Origin: Blastocystis hominis
Lineage: Eukaryota; Sar; Bigyra; Opalinata; Blastocystidae
Assembly (NCBI RefSeq): GCF_000151665.1
Contig: NW_013171834.1
Coordinates: 64,501 to 128,500 of the forward strand
Length of the DNA stretch: 64,000 nt
Direction of reading: 5' to 3'
Shown: positions 1 through 10,400 of the stretch, in pieces
Position numbering within the stretch: position 1 is the stretch's first letter
How the letters are laid out: each line of letters opens with the position of its first letter
Position numbers and translations under genes: made by a program
The notes under the pieces: generated by a model
The model's input: only the letters and a program-made list of their open reading frames with translations
Databases searched by the model: none
What the model was told of the DNA's origin: nothing

Positions 1-3000
1 TCACCACCGTGGAGTCGTTGATAAAGATCTTGCTGGTATTCACCACCGTGGTCTACAGTCAATCCTCCGTCACCCCTAGCAGCCCTACATACACCAAATA
101 CGGGCATTTATACTCCTGCTCCACGAAGTTAATCGACGAGGGGTGGATGAACACGCGCGTCAATCCATGCTGCACCTCGCCTCCGGGCACTTCCCTCCGG
201 ATATACATCCGATACTCCTTCGCCAGCGGCGTGGACTCGAACGATCCTCCCTCGATGGTGCGGTGGAACTTGACCTTCTTCTCGATCTTCACCACGTTCG
301 CGTACAGTCCCGCGGTGATCGCCGCTTTCAGCACGTTCTCGTTGCTTCCGTTCGCGTTGAACACCGGGTCGTTCAGCGCATACCCGCTCGGCAAGAAGTG
401 GATATTGGCGAGCTCCTCGAAGTACTGTTTGCGCGTCTAGACCTCAAAACGCAGCGCCGCGACCCACCAAAGCCACCGTCTGCATCGATTCGAAGTTGAT
501 GAAGTTCTGGCGGCAGAACTCGCGCTTGTTCTTCGCGCCGCGCCACTCCTCGAACACGCGCAGCAGCGTGATATGATCGCTGAACCGATGCACAAACCGC
601 CGCTTCCGCGCCATCATTTCGTCCCGCTTCTCCATCGGCGCGCGGAACACCGACCGCTGCGACAGAAACGCCGCGATCGTCACCACGGCGTCCACGCAGC
701 GCAGCAGACACCCGAAGATCAGCATCTTCCCGAGGCGGCAGTCCAGCGGGAGGTCGGCGAGATGGTTCCCCAGCGGCGTCAGCGCGACGGCCGGCGTCCG
801 CACGACCGCCTGGATCTCCTCGAGCGTTTCGAGGGCGCGCTGCACGCTGTCGGCGGAGGGCGGCGTGATGCAGCCACGCAGGACGGCGAGCGGGTCGCCG
901 AGCTGCATGCGGAGCGTCTGCAGACAGAGCGACTCGAGCGGGGAGCGGAGCATTTCGGGGGGAGTGAACGGCTCCATCCGGCGGAACTGCGAGCGCGTGA
1001 ACAGGCGGAAGACGAAGCCGCTGCGGACGCGGCCGGCGCGGCCCTTACGCTGCTCGGCGGAGGCCTGGGATACCCAGACCTCCTTCATCTCGGAAAGGTT
1101 GCTGAGGGGGTTGAAAACGAGGCGCTTCTCGCGGCCGGAGTCGATGACGTAGCGACAATTGGGAATGGTGATGGAGGTTTCCGCGATGTTGGTGCTGAGA
1201 ACGACCTAGCTTTTGATCGCGATGCGCTGCGTCTACGCGATAGCCAGAGCGACTCTCCTCGAAGACACGGTGCTGCTCTTGCGTGCTGAGCGATCCGTGG
1301 CAAGCGATCACTTCCACGGCGAGCGGCGAGTTCGCGAAGGCTTCGAGCACGAGCTGGCCGACCGTTTTGATCTCGGCGACGCCGGATAAGAAGACGAGAA
1401 CGACGCCGCCGGTCCACGGCGATTCGGAGTTGAAGATGTAGCGAATGATGTGCGGAATGATGTAGAAATCCTGGTACTTCTCGTTCCATTCGCTGATCAT
1501 CGCCTCCATATCGGCGGAAACGCGAACACTTTCGCTGTCCATTTTAATGAAATCGTGGGGAGTGTAGTGTGTGTCGAAAATGATGTCGTCTAAATAACGC
1601 TCTTCCACCTTGTAGAGACGGCCTTCCACCGAAAGACTCGGAATGCCTCCGAAATAATCCGAAAAGAGCGTTTCGTTCAGCGTGGCGGACATCAAAATGA
1701 TTCGAATGTCCGAATTTGACCGAAGAATTCGCTTGAGCAAAAAGAGGAGGAAATCGGAGAGCACGCTTCGCTCGTGAATTTCGTCCACGATAATGTGCGT
1801 GATTCCTTTCGGAGAGTCGTGCTGCAATCGTCGGAGCAGCACTCCCGTCGTGCAGTACGTCAGCACCGTGTTTCGATTCACTCTATCGCTCACGCCGTCC
1901 CTTCCATTCGCACTTCACGTCGCCCTGCACTTGATAGCCCACTGGGCACTGATTCCCTGCAACGAATCCCTGCTCCTCGATCACGCGAAGATACAAACCG
2001 AGACAAGACACACGTCGAGGCTCGCAGACCACGATATTCAGATCCTTCTGATCGCTTTCGCGGAACGCTTCCATCAAAAACTGCGGAACCTGCGTCGATT
2101 TTCCGCAGCCCGTTCCGCCTGAAACGATGCTGACCTGGTTGTGTTCGATCATATCCAGCACCTTCGCTTTGTAGTTCGTGATGGGCAGCGAAGCGCGCTG
2201 CTCGCTCACGCGAGCTGACGGCGAGCCGAACAGAATGGACTTGTCCAGCACGCGATTTCGCGGGTGACGAGGCTTGGATTCGACCGGTTTGGGAGGCGAG
2301 TGAACGGGTTTTTCTCTGCGGATCGTCGTATGTTTCACCTCCTCCGTCGCGGATTCCCTCGCCTTGCTGACTAACTCGTCGAGATCCGTGACAATCTCGT
2401 AGAGAACGCCTTCGCAGCGCGTTTCATACTCCGAATAAATCAGTTTGGTGAACGCGCGACGTACCGAAGCCGCCAGCGCGGGGAAGCAAAGCAACGCGAG
2501 CGGCGGCCGGCTCGGATAGCCGAGCTGCGGCGAGAAACAGAAGAGAAGCGAGCCGTTCGGGTGGAGAAAGCGGACGCACTGCACGTTTTCCTTCTCCAGG
2601 ACCGTGATTTTGGGAGTTTCGCCCTCGAGGTTGAAGATGAGCTGCAGCGACGAGATCTCCGTTTCCACGTTTTCCATGCTGGGCGTTTCGGTTTCATTGG
2701 GAGGCTGGAAGGAGGGAAGGATCGACTGCACGACCGCGATCAAGTTCGCTTCGAACGGCTTGTTGGCGTCGTTCTGTGCCTCAAATCCGGCGCTGGCGAT
2801 CGCATCTTCGATGGAGAATCGCGTCGAAACGCTCATTCGGATCTGGTTTCCGGTGGCTCGGAATTGCTTGGGGAGTTTATGATCGGGTAAATTCATGCAG
2901 AGCCACTCAATGCAGGCGTCCAATGATTTGCCGACTTCCAAACTCGCGTCCACCGCGGGAGCCGGAAACCCCAACTCGCAGAGCCGCTTGCGAAGCGATT

Positions 3001-4147
3001 CTTTTTCTTCGCCCGCCAAAACATGCTCCGGATCGAATTCCTTCAGCGAGAAATTCTGCTCTTCCAGCAGTCCCAGAATGAATTCTTGATTCGCGTCGCT
3101 CAGAAGCACTTGCGGCGGACGCTGCAGCTGCTTCCGGAGCTCTTTCTGGTTCGCGATGCGGCTCCGCGCCACGCGCCGGCTTTCCTCGGCCATCATTTGA
3201 TCGTATTTCGACACGAATTTGCTTTTGGACTCGAGCGTCAAGTTCTGCAGCTCTTTGTCTTCGCGATGATCCACTTTGGCGGGCGCAGCACGCCCAGTCG
3301 AAGGAGGTACTGGAGAAACTGGAGAAACTGGAGAAACTGGAGAAACTGGAGAAACTGGAGAAATAGAGGTGGAAGGAGTGGAGGGAGGAGTGGGTTCGTC
3401 GGTGGGAGTGGGGAGTTTTTTGATGCCATGCTCCTTGTTTAAATGCGTTTTCAAACTAGAGGAATAGTATTTCGGTGAAACTACCCTAGTTCCTTTTCGA
3501 AGGACTTGTTGCAGATCGAGCAGACGAATTTAGGAGCCTCGTCTTCCTTCTTTGCGGGCTTGGCAGCGTCGCTTTTGCCCGTTAATTTTAGCCACATCGA
3601 AGCGTAGGGCTCAGGAAGCTTTTGGTGCAGGGGAAGCGTGGGCTGCAGATGGTGGAGGGCGAGGAGACACACACAGTTACGAGCCAGAATCATATCAGGA
3701 AATGATTCTTTGCTCGTAAACACTAAATCACGGTCTTTGTTTTTGGGGTCAGGGAGAATGAGACGAATCCTATTTTGTTAGTATATATACAACTAAAGAC
3801 AAACGCGAATCTACCAGCAGGAGCAGAAGCGTTTAGAAGTTGAGGCATCGGGCGTTTTTGCTTTTGACAATATTCGCGAACCAGTTGCAATGGCGTTCTC
3901 TGCCATTCTTTCATCACCACGCCTCCGACTGTTACCTACAACGTGATTTTGCTGCTGCGGCCGTACTTCTCCCTTCGAAACCACCACTGTTCCTGCACCC
4001 CTTTGTCTATGTCCTTTTGCCTTCTTCTCCTACATATGGCACACATTGCCCAAGACTCACTTGTTCCGCTGTCGCTGTTTGCTTACCCGCATTACCCTTT
4101 TGTTCTTGAGTGGTAGGTTTAGTTTCAGACGGTTTCTTCTTTGGCAT
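1..4147 (-). CDS. DHX29/DHX57-like DExH-box RNA helicase (C-terminus beyond window)
   Basis: Large ATP-dependent RNA helicase of the DHX29/DHX57/YLR419W group, probably acting on ribosomes or structured mRNA. From the N-terminus I read a lysine-rich start (MPKKKPSETK), a KEWQRTPLQLVREYCQKQKR segment typical of the group, a block ending LPDPKNKDRDLVF, a C2H2 finger (CSICNKSFEKELGLKTHLNKEH, built across a 29-nt intron), a PVS repeat, a UBA-like stretch, an RWD domain, then the motor: GGTGCGKST (motif I), DEIH (motif II), SAT and QRKGRAGR. Eight introns of 29-36 nt restore one frame; several are exactly 31 nt. The ATG at 4147 lies 26 bp past the 3'-end motif of HINT on the same strand. The last visible exon ends near KIFINDSTVV, so only the C-terminal tail is missing. 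Family assignment is firm; DHX29 versus DHX57 is not settled. Confidence 0.9.
3311..3364. repeat. 9-bp coding minisatellite (six units)
   Basis: Six units of TGGAGAAAC lie inside the helicase gene and encode a PVSPVSPVS run between the zinc finger and the UBA-like region. Unit length is a multiple of three, so copy number can change without a frameshift. Confidence 0.9.
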
Positions 4148-4173
4148 TAGGAAACTTTACAAGAGTGTTGCTC

Positions 4174-4181
4174 AACAAACA
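4174..4181 (-). terminator. 3'-end motif of HINT
   Basis: Exact TGTTTGTT on the sense strand, 6 nt after the encoded TAG of the HINT gene. Confidence 0.75.
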
Positions 4182-4187
4182 GCTTTA

Positions 4188-4634
4188 CTATACAGGAGGC
4201 CAAATACACTTCTTTCCACCAAGGACGTGGACATGCAGGTGAAACACGGATTGCACTATCAAAAACACAGCAGAAAGCAATGTTACATGCATCTTTGCCA
4301 TCGTTTACAACAATCCGATATCCATTTTCCAAACCTTCTCGGATCGCCAATTTCGATGCAACATGAATAAGGTGACCAACCAATTCTTCCTGATCATCAC
4401 GCATCTATAATAGATCAAGCTCAATCAAAAAAACAAATCTCAACTGTGTCAGATTATCACACTTCTTGGGGACGACCAGGAAATGAACGGGTGCCGCTGG
4501 ATTTACATCACGAAACGCGCAACACTACATATTTTCAGAAATCCATTTGGCACCTTATCATCTTCAAAAATAATGGAAGAAGGAATGGTTTTGTCTGCTA
4601 TTTTTTCAAACAACGTTTTTGCTTGAGAGGACAT
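4188..4634 (-). CDS. HINT/HIT-family purine nucleotide hydrolase
   Basis: Histidine-triad nucleotide-binding protein (HINT branch), hydrolysing purine nucleoside phosphoramidates. Four exons with introns of 29, 30 and 31 nt give 118 residues, close to human HINT1 (126). The start MSSQAKTLFEKIADKTIPS matches the family start and is followed by SIIFEDD. The catalytic triad is HLHVHVLGG, and the protein ends CIWPPV before an encoded TAG. An in-frame upstream ATG at 4700 would add a basic 22-residue leader (MFSRCIQNAVSLSLMKGG...), which could target the protein to the mitochondrion-related organelle. The KTI12 gene diverges from the same short spacer. Confidence 0.92.
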
Positions 4635-4779
4635 CAACCGAATGCCTCCTCCTTTCATAAGGGACAGAGACACTGCATTCTGAATGCAACGAGAGAACAT
4701 TTTCGAGAGAATAGCAATTGTGTAATTCCATAATTTCAGAGTATTTTTTACTAGCATTTCGTATTTGCACAAACTCGCC

Positions 4780-5802
4780 ATGTAATAAGCAATGTAAAGG
4801 ATTGAATTTGTAGGCCTTTGGTAGTAATGTGCGGTAAGCCATGCAGTGGCAAAACAACGTATGCAAACCAAATTGCGGAATACATACGTGGTAAAAATAA
4901 AGAGGTGACAATTATTAATCTGGAATCGCTGAAATTAGATCGTTCGAGTGCGTATGGAAGTAACTCCTCCGAGTTGACATGAATTATAGCTGCTTTCGAC
5001 GAGAAGAACACTCATGAAGTAATAAAAACCCAAGTATCCCGAATTCTAAGAAGTGACAATTACGTTATTCTGGATACAATGAATTTTATCAAAGGATACC
5101 GCTACGAGATGTACTGCATTGCTCGTTGCTGCAAATCCACGCGTTGTGTGGTTTGGGTCGATACTCCTATCAGTGCGATCGAGTCTTTCAACCAATCCTG
5201 CTCCCACTACTCCAACGAAGTGCTCCAAGATCTTGCATGCCGCTTCGAGCCTCCTTCCCCTCTCACTCGCTGGGACACTCCTCTCTTCCGCGTGTGTGCT
5301 GTGGAGGAATCGTCGATTTTCGAGAATCCGGACGCGACAGCGGACAGTTTGCGATTGGGCCTCGACAAACAGAGCACCGTGAACGTTCCCGTAACCAAGG
5401 AAGTACCGATGGACGCGTTGTGGGAGAGTCTGACGTCGACGAAGTCCAAATCGAAGCATGTCGCTGTGAATCCGCCAGTAGTGAATAAGGAATTGGAATG
5501 AATGGTAGGCAGAGCAGCTGAACACTGCGGACTATGTGGGGTTTGTGAATAGTATTACGGATACGATCGTGAAGGACATTATTAAGGAGCAGACGATGAA
5601 TGGAGGGCTGATTGGAAGCAAGATCCATGTGTCAGGAACGTCGACGTTCGTGGTGCTGATGAAACGAGTCACGCTGATGCAGCTGAAGAACTGGAGAAAG
5701 CAGTTCTTGAGTATTATTTTGAAACAGCAGATTAATCAAGACCAAGTGGCTTCATCTTTCGTTACATTTATAAATACACAATTGAAGGAATGGGTTGTTT
5801 GA
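4780..5802 (+). CDS. KTI12-like P-loop protein (Elongator partner)
   Basis: KTI12/PSTK-family P-loop ATPase that works with Elongator in tRNA wobble-uridine modification. Four exons (introns 32, 30 and 31 nt) give 309 residues, the usual size. Start MPLVVMCGKPCSGKTTYAN carries the Walker A motif GKPCSGKT; later come YVILDTMNFIKGYRYEMYC and a C-terminal helical domain. The first intron (4782-4813) splits the start codon as AT|G. An encoded TGA lies at 5800-5802, but the sequence T-GGGT-TGTTTGAT at 5791-5803 has the same layout as the poly(A)-made stops seen elsewhere here, so the real end may be 5791, four codons earlier than the encoded TGA. Its start diverges from HINT. Confidence 0.92.
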
Positions 5803-5894
5803 TAGATATAAAAAGAGAGAGAGATAGAAGGGGAGTCGATGACATTAAAATGATAACAGAAAGTGATTGAAAATAGAAAAATGAAAAAAGAGAA

Positions 5895-5967
5895 CTCCGA
5901 AGCGGGGAATCGAACCCCGGTCGTCCGCGTGACAGGCGGAAATACTAAACCACTATACTACTTCGGA
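5895..5967 (-). tRNA. tRNA-Asp (GTC)
   Basis: 73-nt cloverleaf on the minus strand without intron. The acceptor stem TCCGAAG pairs with CTTCGGA, the anticodon loop is CTGTCAC (anticodon GTC), and the T arm is CGGGG-TTCGATT-CCCCG. Confidence 0.95.
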
Positions 5968-6048
5968 TCTGTTTTGGGTTTCAAACTTCAATACTTCAAA
6001 ATAGTCTTCTTATACTCTTTCAGCAGAAAGTCAGGATTATTCAATATT

Positions 6049-7153
6049 ATGAGCTATTATCCGATCAATGAAAACACTTCGATAGACGATATCGAACACC
6101 TGATCGTTAACGAGGCGGGCGTCGATTATGAAAGTGTAAGTTGTAACACAAAATAGCTCATACAGTAGGTGAAGAGTGACCTTTCCACTGTCAAAGAGGA
6201 AATAGAAAAGGAAATAAAAGAACGTAATAGTTTACCTAAAGATGCACATAGAGCAGATCAACGTACGAGATATGGATAGAACTGAGGACTTTAGGTCAAT
6301 TTATCAAATGTAAATGTGGAAACAACGACCCAACTAAATTCGTAAAAGACGAGCACACAGGCGATTTAATTTGCAAATGTATTCACTGGGATTCAGTTCG
6401 AGTTTAGGTTGCGGAAATACTCTAATATCAAATTTGCTCTATGAAGGAGATTGGACTCGTAATTTTGAAGGAGAGGAAGATACATCTCAGCGAGGTGAAG
6501 CGTTCAATCCTTGCATGTTTCCTTTCTAAGGAATCATCGATTTTAGGTCCGATGCCTTTAATCTCGGAACAGGGTTGGCTGCTCCACAGGGTAGAAATGC
6601 GAAGCATTACCAACGTTTACAAAATAACATCGAGATGGGTCTATCAAAAGTTGGTTCGTCACCCGTGTCTTATCGCTAGACAGGTCGTGAGGACAAAAAC
6701 ACACGTCCTGAATACAAAGACAAAAAGAAAATCGAAGCTCGCACCAACATGGCTCGCATCGTTGCAAACTTGAATCTCAGCGAAGCCATCTTGGACTTGG
6801 GCCATCTTTACTTTTGTTATTATCGAGACCTAAAGGATAAAGTGGTCGAGATGCCTCGTCGTGAAGCGCAGTGTCTCATCCTCGCTCTTCGAAAGAAGAA
6901 GGAGGAGGAGTTTAGGATCTTGAAGAAGCAAAAAGGAGAGTAGTTTGCTGGGAATGCGTGCAACGTAGACTGCGATTCCGTTGTCCGCGTTGCGGTCTTG
7001 TGTTCGCGTCCCAGTTGGATGTGAGCATGCATGACTGCGAAAAGGCGCCGAGAGTGACGATGAAGAAGAATAGGGCTCCGCGATTCCTTGCTTTGGAGAA
7101 GGGAAAGTACATTGACGAAACTGAACAGTATGATAAAATAAAGGGGAAAAAGT
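6049..7153 (+). CDS. TFIIB-like transcription factor; stop made by polyadenylation
   Basis: General transcription factor of the TFIIB/Brf type, judged by its N-terminal zinc ribbon (CKCGNNDP...GDLICKCCGN) followed by DWTRNFEGEEDTSQRG, the counterpart of the EWRxF segment. After a linker (SDAFNLGTGLAAPQ) one cyclin-like helical stretch is visible (LNLSEAILDLGHLYFCYYRD). Instead of a clear second cyclin repeat there is a small zinc-finger-like element, CPRCGLVFASQLDVSMHDC. Seven exons (introns 29-36 nt, one with an AAG acceptor) give 305 residues. No stop codon precedes the 3' motif: the frame reads GGG AAA AAG T at 7153, then GGAT, then TGTTTGTT, so poly(A) would complete TAA. The divergence leaves its exact class (TFIIB, Brf or another) open. 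Confidence 0.7.
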
Positions 7154-7157
7154 GGAT

Positions 7158-7165
7158 TGTTTGTT
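7158..7165 (+). terminator. 3'-end motif of the TFIIB-like gene
   Basis: Exact TGTTTGTT; 4 nt (GGAT) separate it from the T that would become TAA on polyadenylation. Confidence 0.85.
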
Positions 7166-7256
7166 GAATAAGGAAAGTAGAGCGACAAAATTTGTGTGCT
7201 AATAATAATAATAATAGTAGTAGTTACAGTTGAATAAGAAAATAGAAGCAAAAAAG

Positions 7257-7329
7257 CGCCGAGAAGGTGGATCGAACACCTGACCTTATGATCTTCAGTC
7301 ATACGCTCTCCCAACTGAGCTATCTTGGC
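7257..7329 (-). tRNA. tRNA-Phe (GAA)
   Basis: 73-nt cloverleaf, no intron. The anticodon stem-loop TATGA-CTGAAGA-TCATA gives anticodon GAA; the T arm is AGGTG-TTCGATC-CACCT. The acceptor stem GCCAAGA/TCTCGGC has one A-C mismatch at the fourth pair. Confidence 0.93.
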
Positions 7330-7400
7330 TTCTGTTTTGTTCCTTTGATTACGACACATGACAATACCTTGTCGATTTGGTTGTTTGATTTTATAAATTA

Positions 7401-10400
7401 ATGGAATTAGATACCATCGACAATCACAGTTCGATCCCAGATCTAGAGTCCAGTGGTCGCGCGTACAAATTGTATGGTTTTATGTTGCCTCTCAATCTAG
7501 TTTTCAAAAATCCGCTGTTTTTAAAGAAACATTCTACTTTGACTCCACAGGTTCGCACTCGTTTGCGTGTTTAGGCGTAGATGTACGGTTTTGCAGCTGC
7601 GATTGTGAGGACGGAGAAATAGACTGTGTTGCAGTGGATTCCACGTTGCGTTGCTTTCGTTCGACTGATGGGAAGAGTGAATTGTGCTGCCAACCGATTG
7701 TTTTTCAGTCCAAAATCGACGTATACGTTAGAGAATCCTATTTGATGCATAGCAATGTTGTTTTGATTCGTCTGGTCAATTTCTTTTTGTGTGCACTTCA
7801 GACGGCAGACTCCATGTCTGTACGTTGCAGCGTGGAATCCTCTTTTCGCAACGCCTGGATTTGTCCCCTCCAGAACAAGGAGCTTGCTTCCTTGCTTTGC
7901 AGTGGGTGGATAAGGACGAAAACGGATTTCTTATCGCTCTCTTATATGACTGCGATCTGCTTTTGTTCAGTGATTTGAGCACCCAGCTTCTTCGCCAGTA
8001 TCTCGAGTCCGAAGACACAAGCTCCTTAATCACGCAACGAAACACAGCGAGTCTGCTTCGATTCAGCTTTCACGACGTTTTTTCCCGCATTACCTCTTTC
8101 GCAATGGAATCAAACGACTCGTTTTTCATTGCAGGCGAAGGAACGGAGGATTTAATTCGCGTTCGACTGGTCGATAATCACACAGGAATCGTTTCGCATC
8201 TTCCTCACGGCATCTTGCATGGCGGATTCATCACCAAAATCTACATCGAAGGGATGTTTCTTCTCGTTCTGTACGATGATGGCTCTTTGTTTTGTCTTCA
8301 TCGCCTTTCCTTATCGCCTCTCTCCTACCTCCTTCACCACTCCATTCTGGATGCGATTCTTCTTCCATCGTCCTTGTCTCCTACGCTTCATCAAGCCACC
8401 GTGCTAGCGATCGTTCAACGCAACGAAGAGCAGATTCTTCTTGCAGCCTCCATTCGATTCGGCGCAATGGCAATTTTGGGAGAGGAAGATCGAGGCGAAT
8501 GGCTTCGCTTTCTTCCTTGCCATCATCATTCCTTCATGCTGTTAAGCCATTCCATCCACCGAAAAGAAAACCAGCGATCCAGCACAACGATGACTCTCTA
8601 CCAGCTTCAAATCGCCACCGAATTGCAGCAACTTGTGGTAACCGATTCGTTGGCGTTGGGATGTAGATGCTTCTTCAACAGAATTCGTTTGAGCAGGCCT
8701 ACGAGTTTGCTACGATCCATCAGTTAGATTTTGCGTTGATTCATCGCCGTCAAGTGCAGTGGATTCTCCAGCAATGGAAGGAGCAGTTCGGGAATGAAGA
8801 CTGGATGACGTTTCCTGCTGTGGATTGTGGAGAGCTGTTTCAGCTCCTTCGTGCCGCACAAAGCGATTTGATTCTGTATGTTCTCTCGTCTGCGTTTTTG
8901 CCGTCATTTGCAACGACCTTCGAGATTATTCGGTTCGGCGAACAGAACGTGAAAGATGAGAATCAGAAGCGGATGCGAGTGATTTCGCTGAAGTGGAGTT
9001 TATTCACGAAACTTTTGTACAACAAACAGCACATCAATGCTCAGTCGTGGCAGGTTTGCTCGCTTGATCGTTTGTTGACGTTGTAGCGTTTCTGTCAAAT
9101 GACGCTACTGGAACTTCAGGATTATTTCCTTCACAACGGAAACGTGAAGGCGGTTCTTTGTCTGTGGGATACATTTTCTCCTTCGATCGCCTCGAAAGAA
9201 TCGCTTGAATGGTTCTCTGAGCTTTCTCTTCTTTGGAAAGGATCGCTCGAGTCGTTTATTCGGTTTATCAGCAAGAGACAAATCCAAGGTTTTCCGTTCA
9301 AAGAAGATCTTTTAAAGTGGCTTCAATTCGACGTTTTGCCTCGATCGGAAGATCAGGATCAACTCCATTTTATAGAATGGGTCGAGAAGTATTGTGAGCA
9401 GCAGCTACAGATGGATTCTTCGGCTCTCCAACACACGTATCGTCTGCTCACACTGTTGCAAAACCTGCACTCTCTCACTGGCATTGTCGCAGAGTTCCCA
9501 TTTGCTCCAAGACAACACTTCACAGAGCAAATCGAGCACATCCTCAAAATCCACCATTACCTAAACGATCTTTGCACCTTGGCAACGGCCTCTTCCCTCT
9601 TCATCCTGCCTTCCCCCTCCGCAGAGCTGCCATCAAACGAGGAGCTCGTTCTCCAGCTACTCAATGAAATCCAGAACGTAGACACGCTTCCTTTTGAGTT
9701 CCAAACGCGCGTTGTTCCCTTCTGCTCCTATCGAAAGCTGAGCGTTGATGAAGTGCTGAGTTTTTATGTGAAACAGCAGTTAGAAAACGCAGGGACGCTC
9801 GAAATGGCACGCATCGAAAAGCTTTGGAGGATGATTCAGTCTTTTGATATGCGAATCAAGGTGTTGCAAGGAGCCGTGGCTCGCAGACCTCCATTTCCAC
9901 TCGAACTCCTCCGTCTTTTCGAAGAGAGTTCGCACTATCGCGGCGATGTTAGCATTCAAAGCCACACATTCATTACAGAGCAATGCGGCATGTTGAAGCT
10001 GCGAAATCGAGTCGTCGAGCGCGGAATGGACGCTCTCATTTACTCTGGCGATCATGCAGGTTTCGTCGTGAGCGAAGCTCTGATCAGTCGATGGGTAGTT
10101 CGCTGAGTTGGCAGGTGATTGGGTAGGATAATCGAACGATCGACGATCTGAAGTTGCTGTGTAAAGTGTATCGGAATGTGCGATACTCCGATTGCATTCT
10201 GTCGTTGGTGATGCGATTGCTCGAAGAAACGAACGAAGATGATTTGATAAGAAGTGCTTTGGAAGAATGCGCCATTCATTGCAATGGATTCGCTTATGCC
10301 TCCATGATTCGGTATTGTTTTCAGCTTCTCGATGAAAAGAATAACGACTTGTGGTGGAAAAGTTGCGTGGATCATCTTTCGATGATTTTGAGTTCTGCAA

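Noticed and set aside
9021-9028. 3'-end motif on the minus strand
   Set aside because: Exact 8-mer but antisense within the Rod-like coding region with no minus-strand gene ending there; chance match. The same holds for 51487-51494 in the PCID2-like gene.
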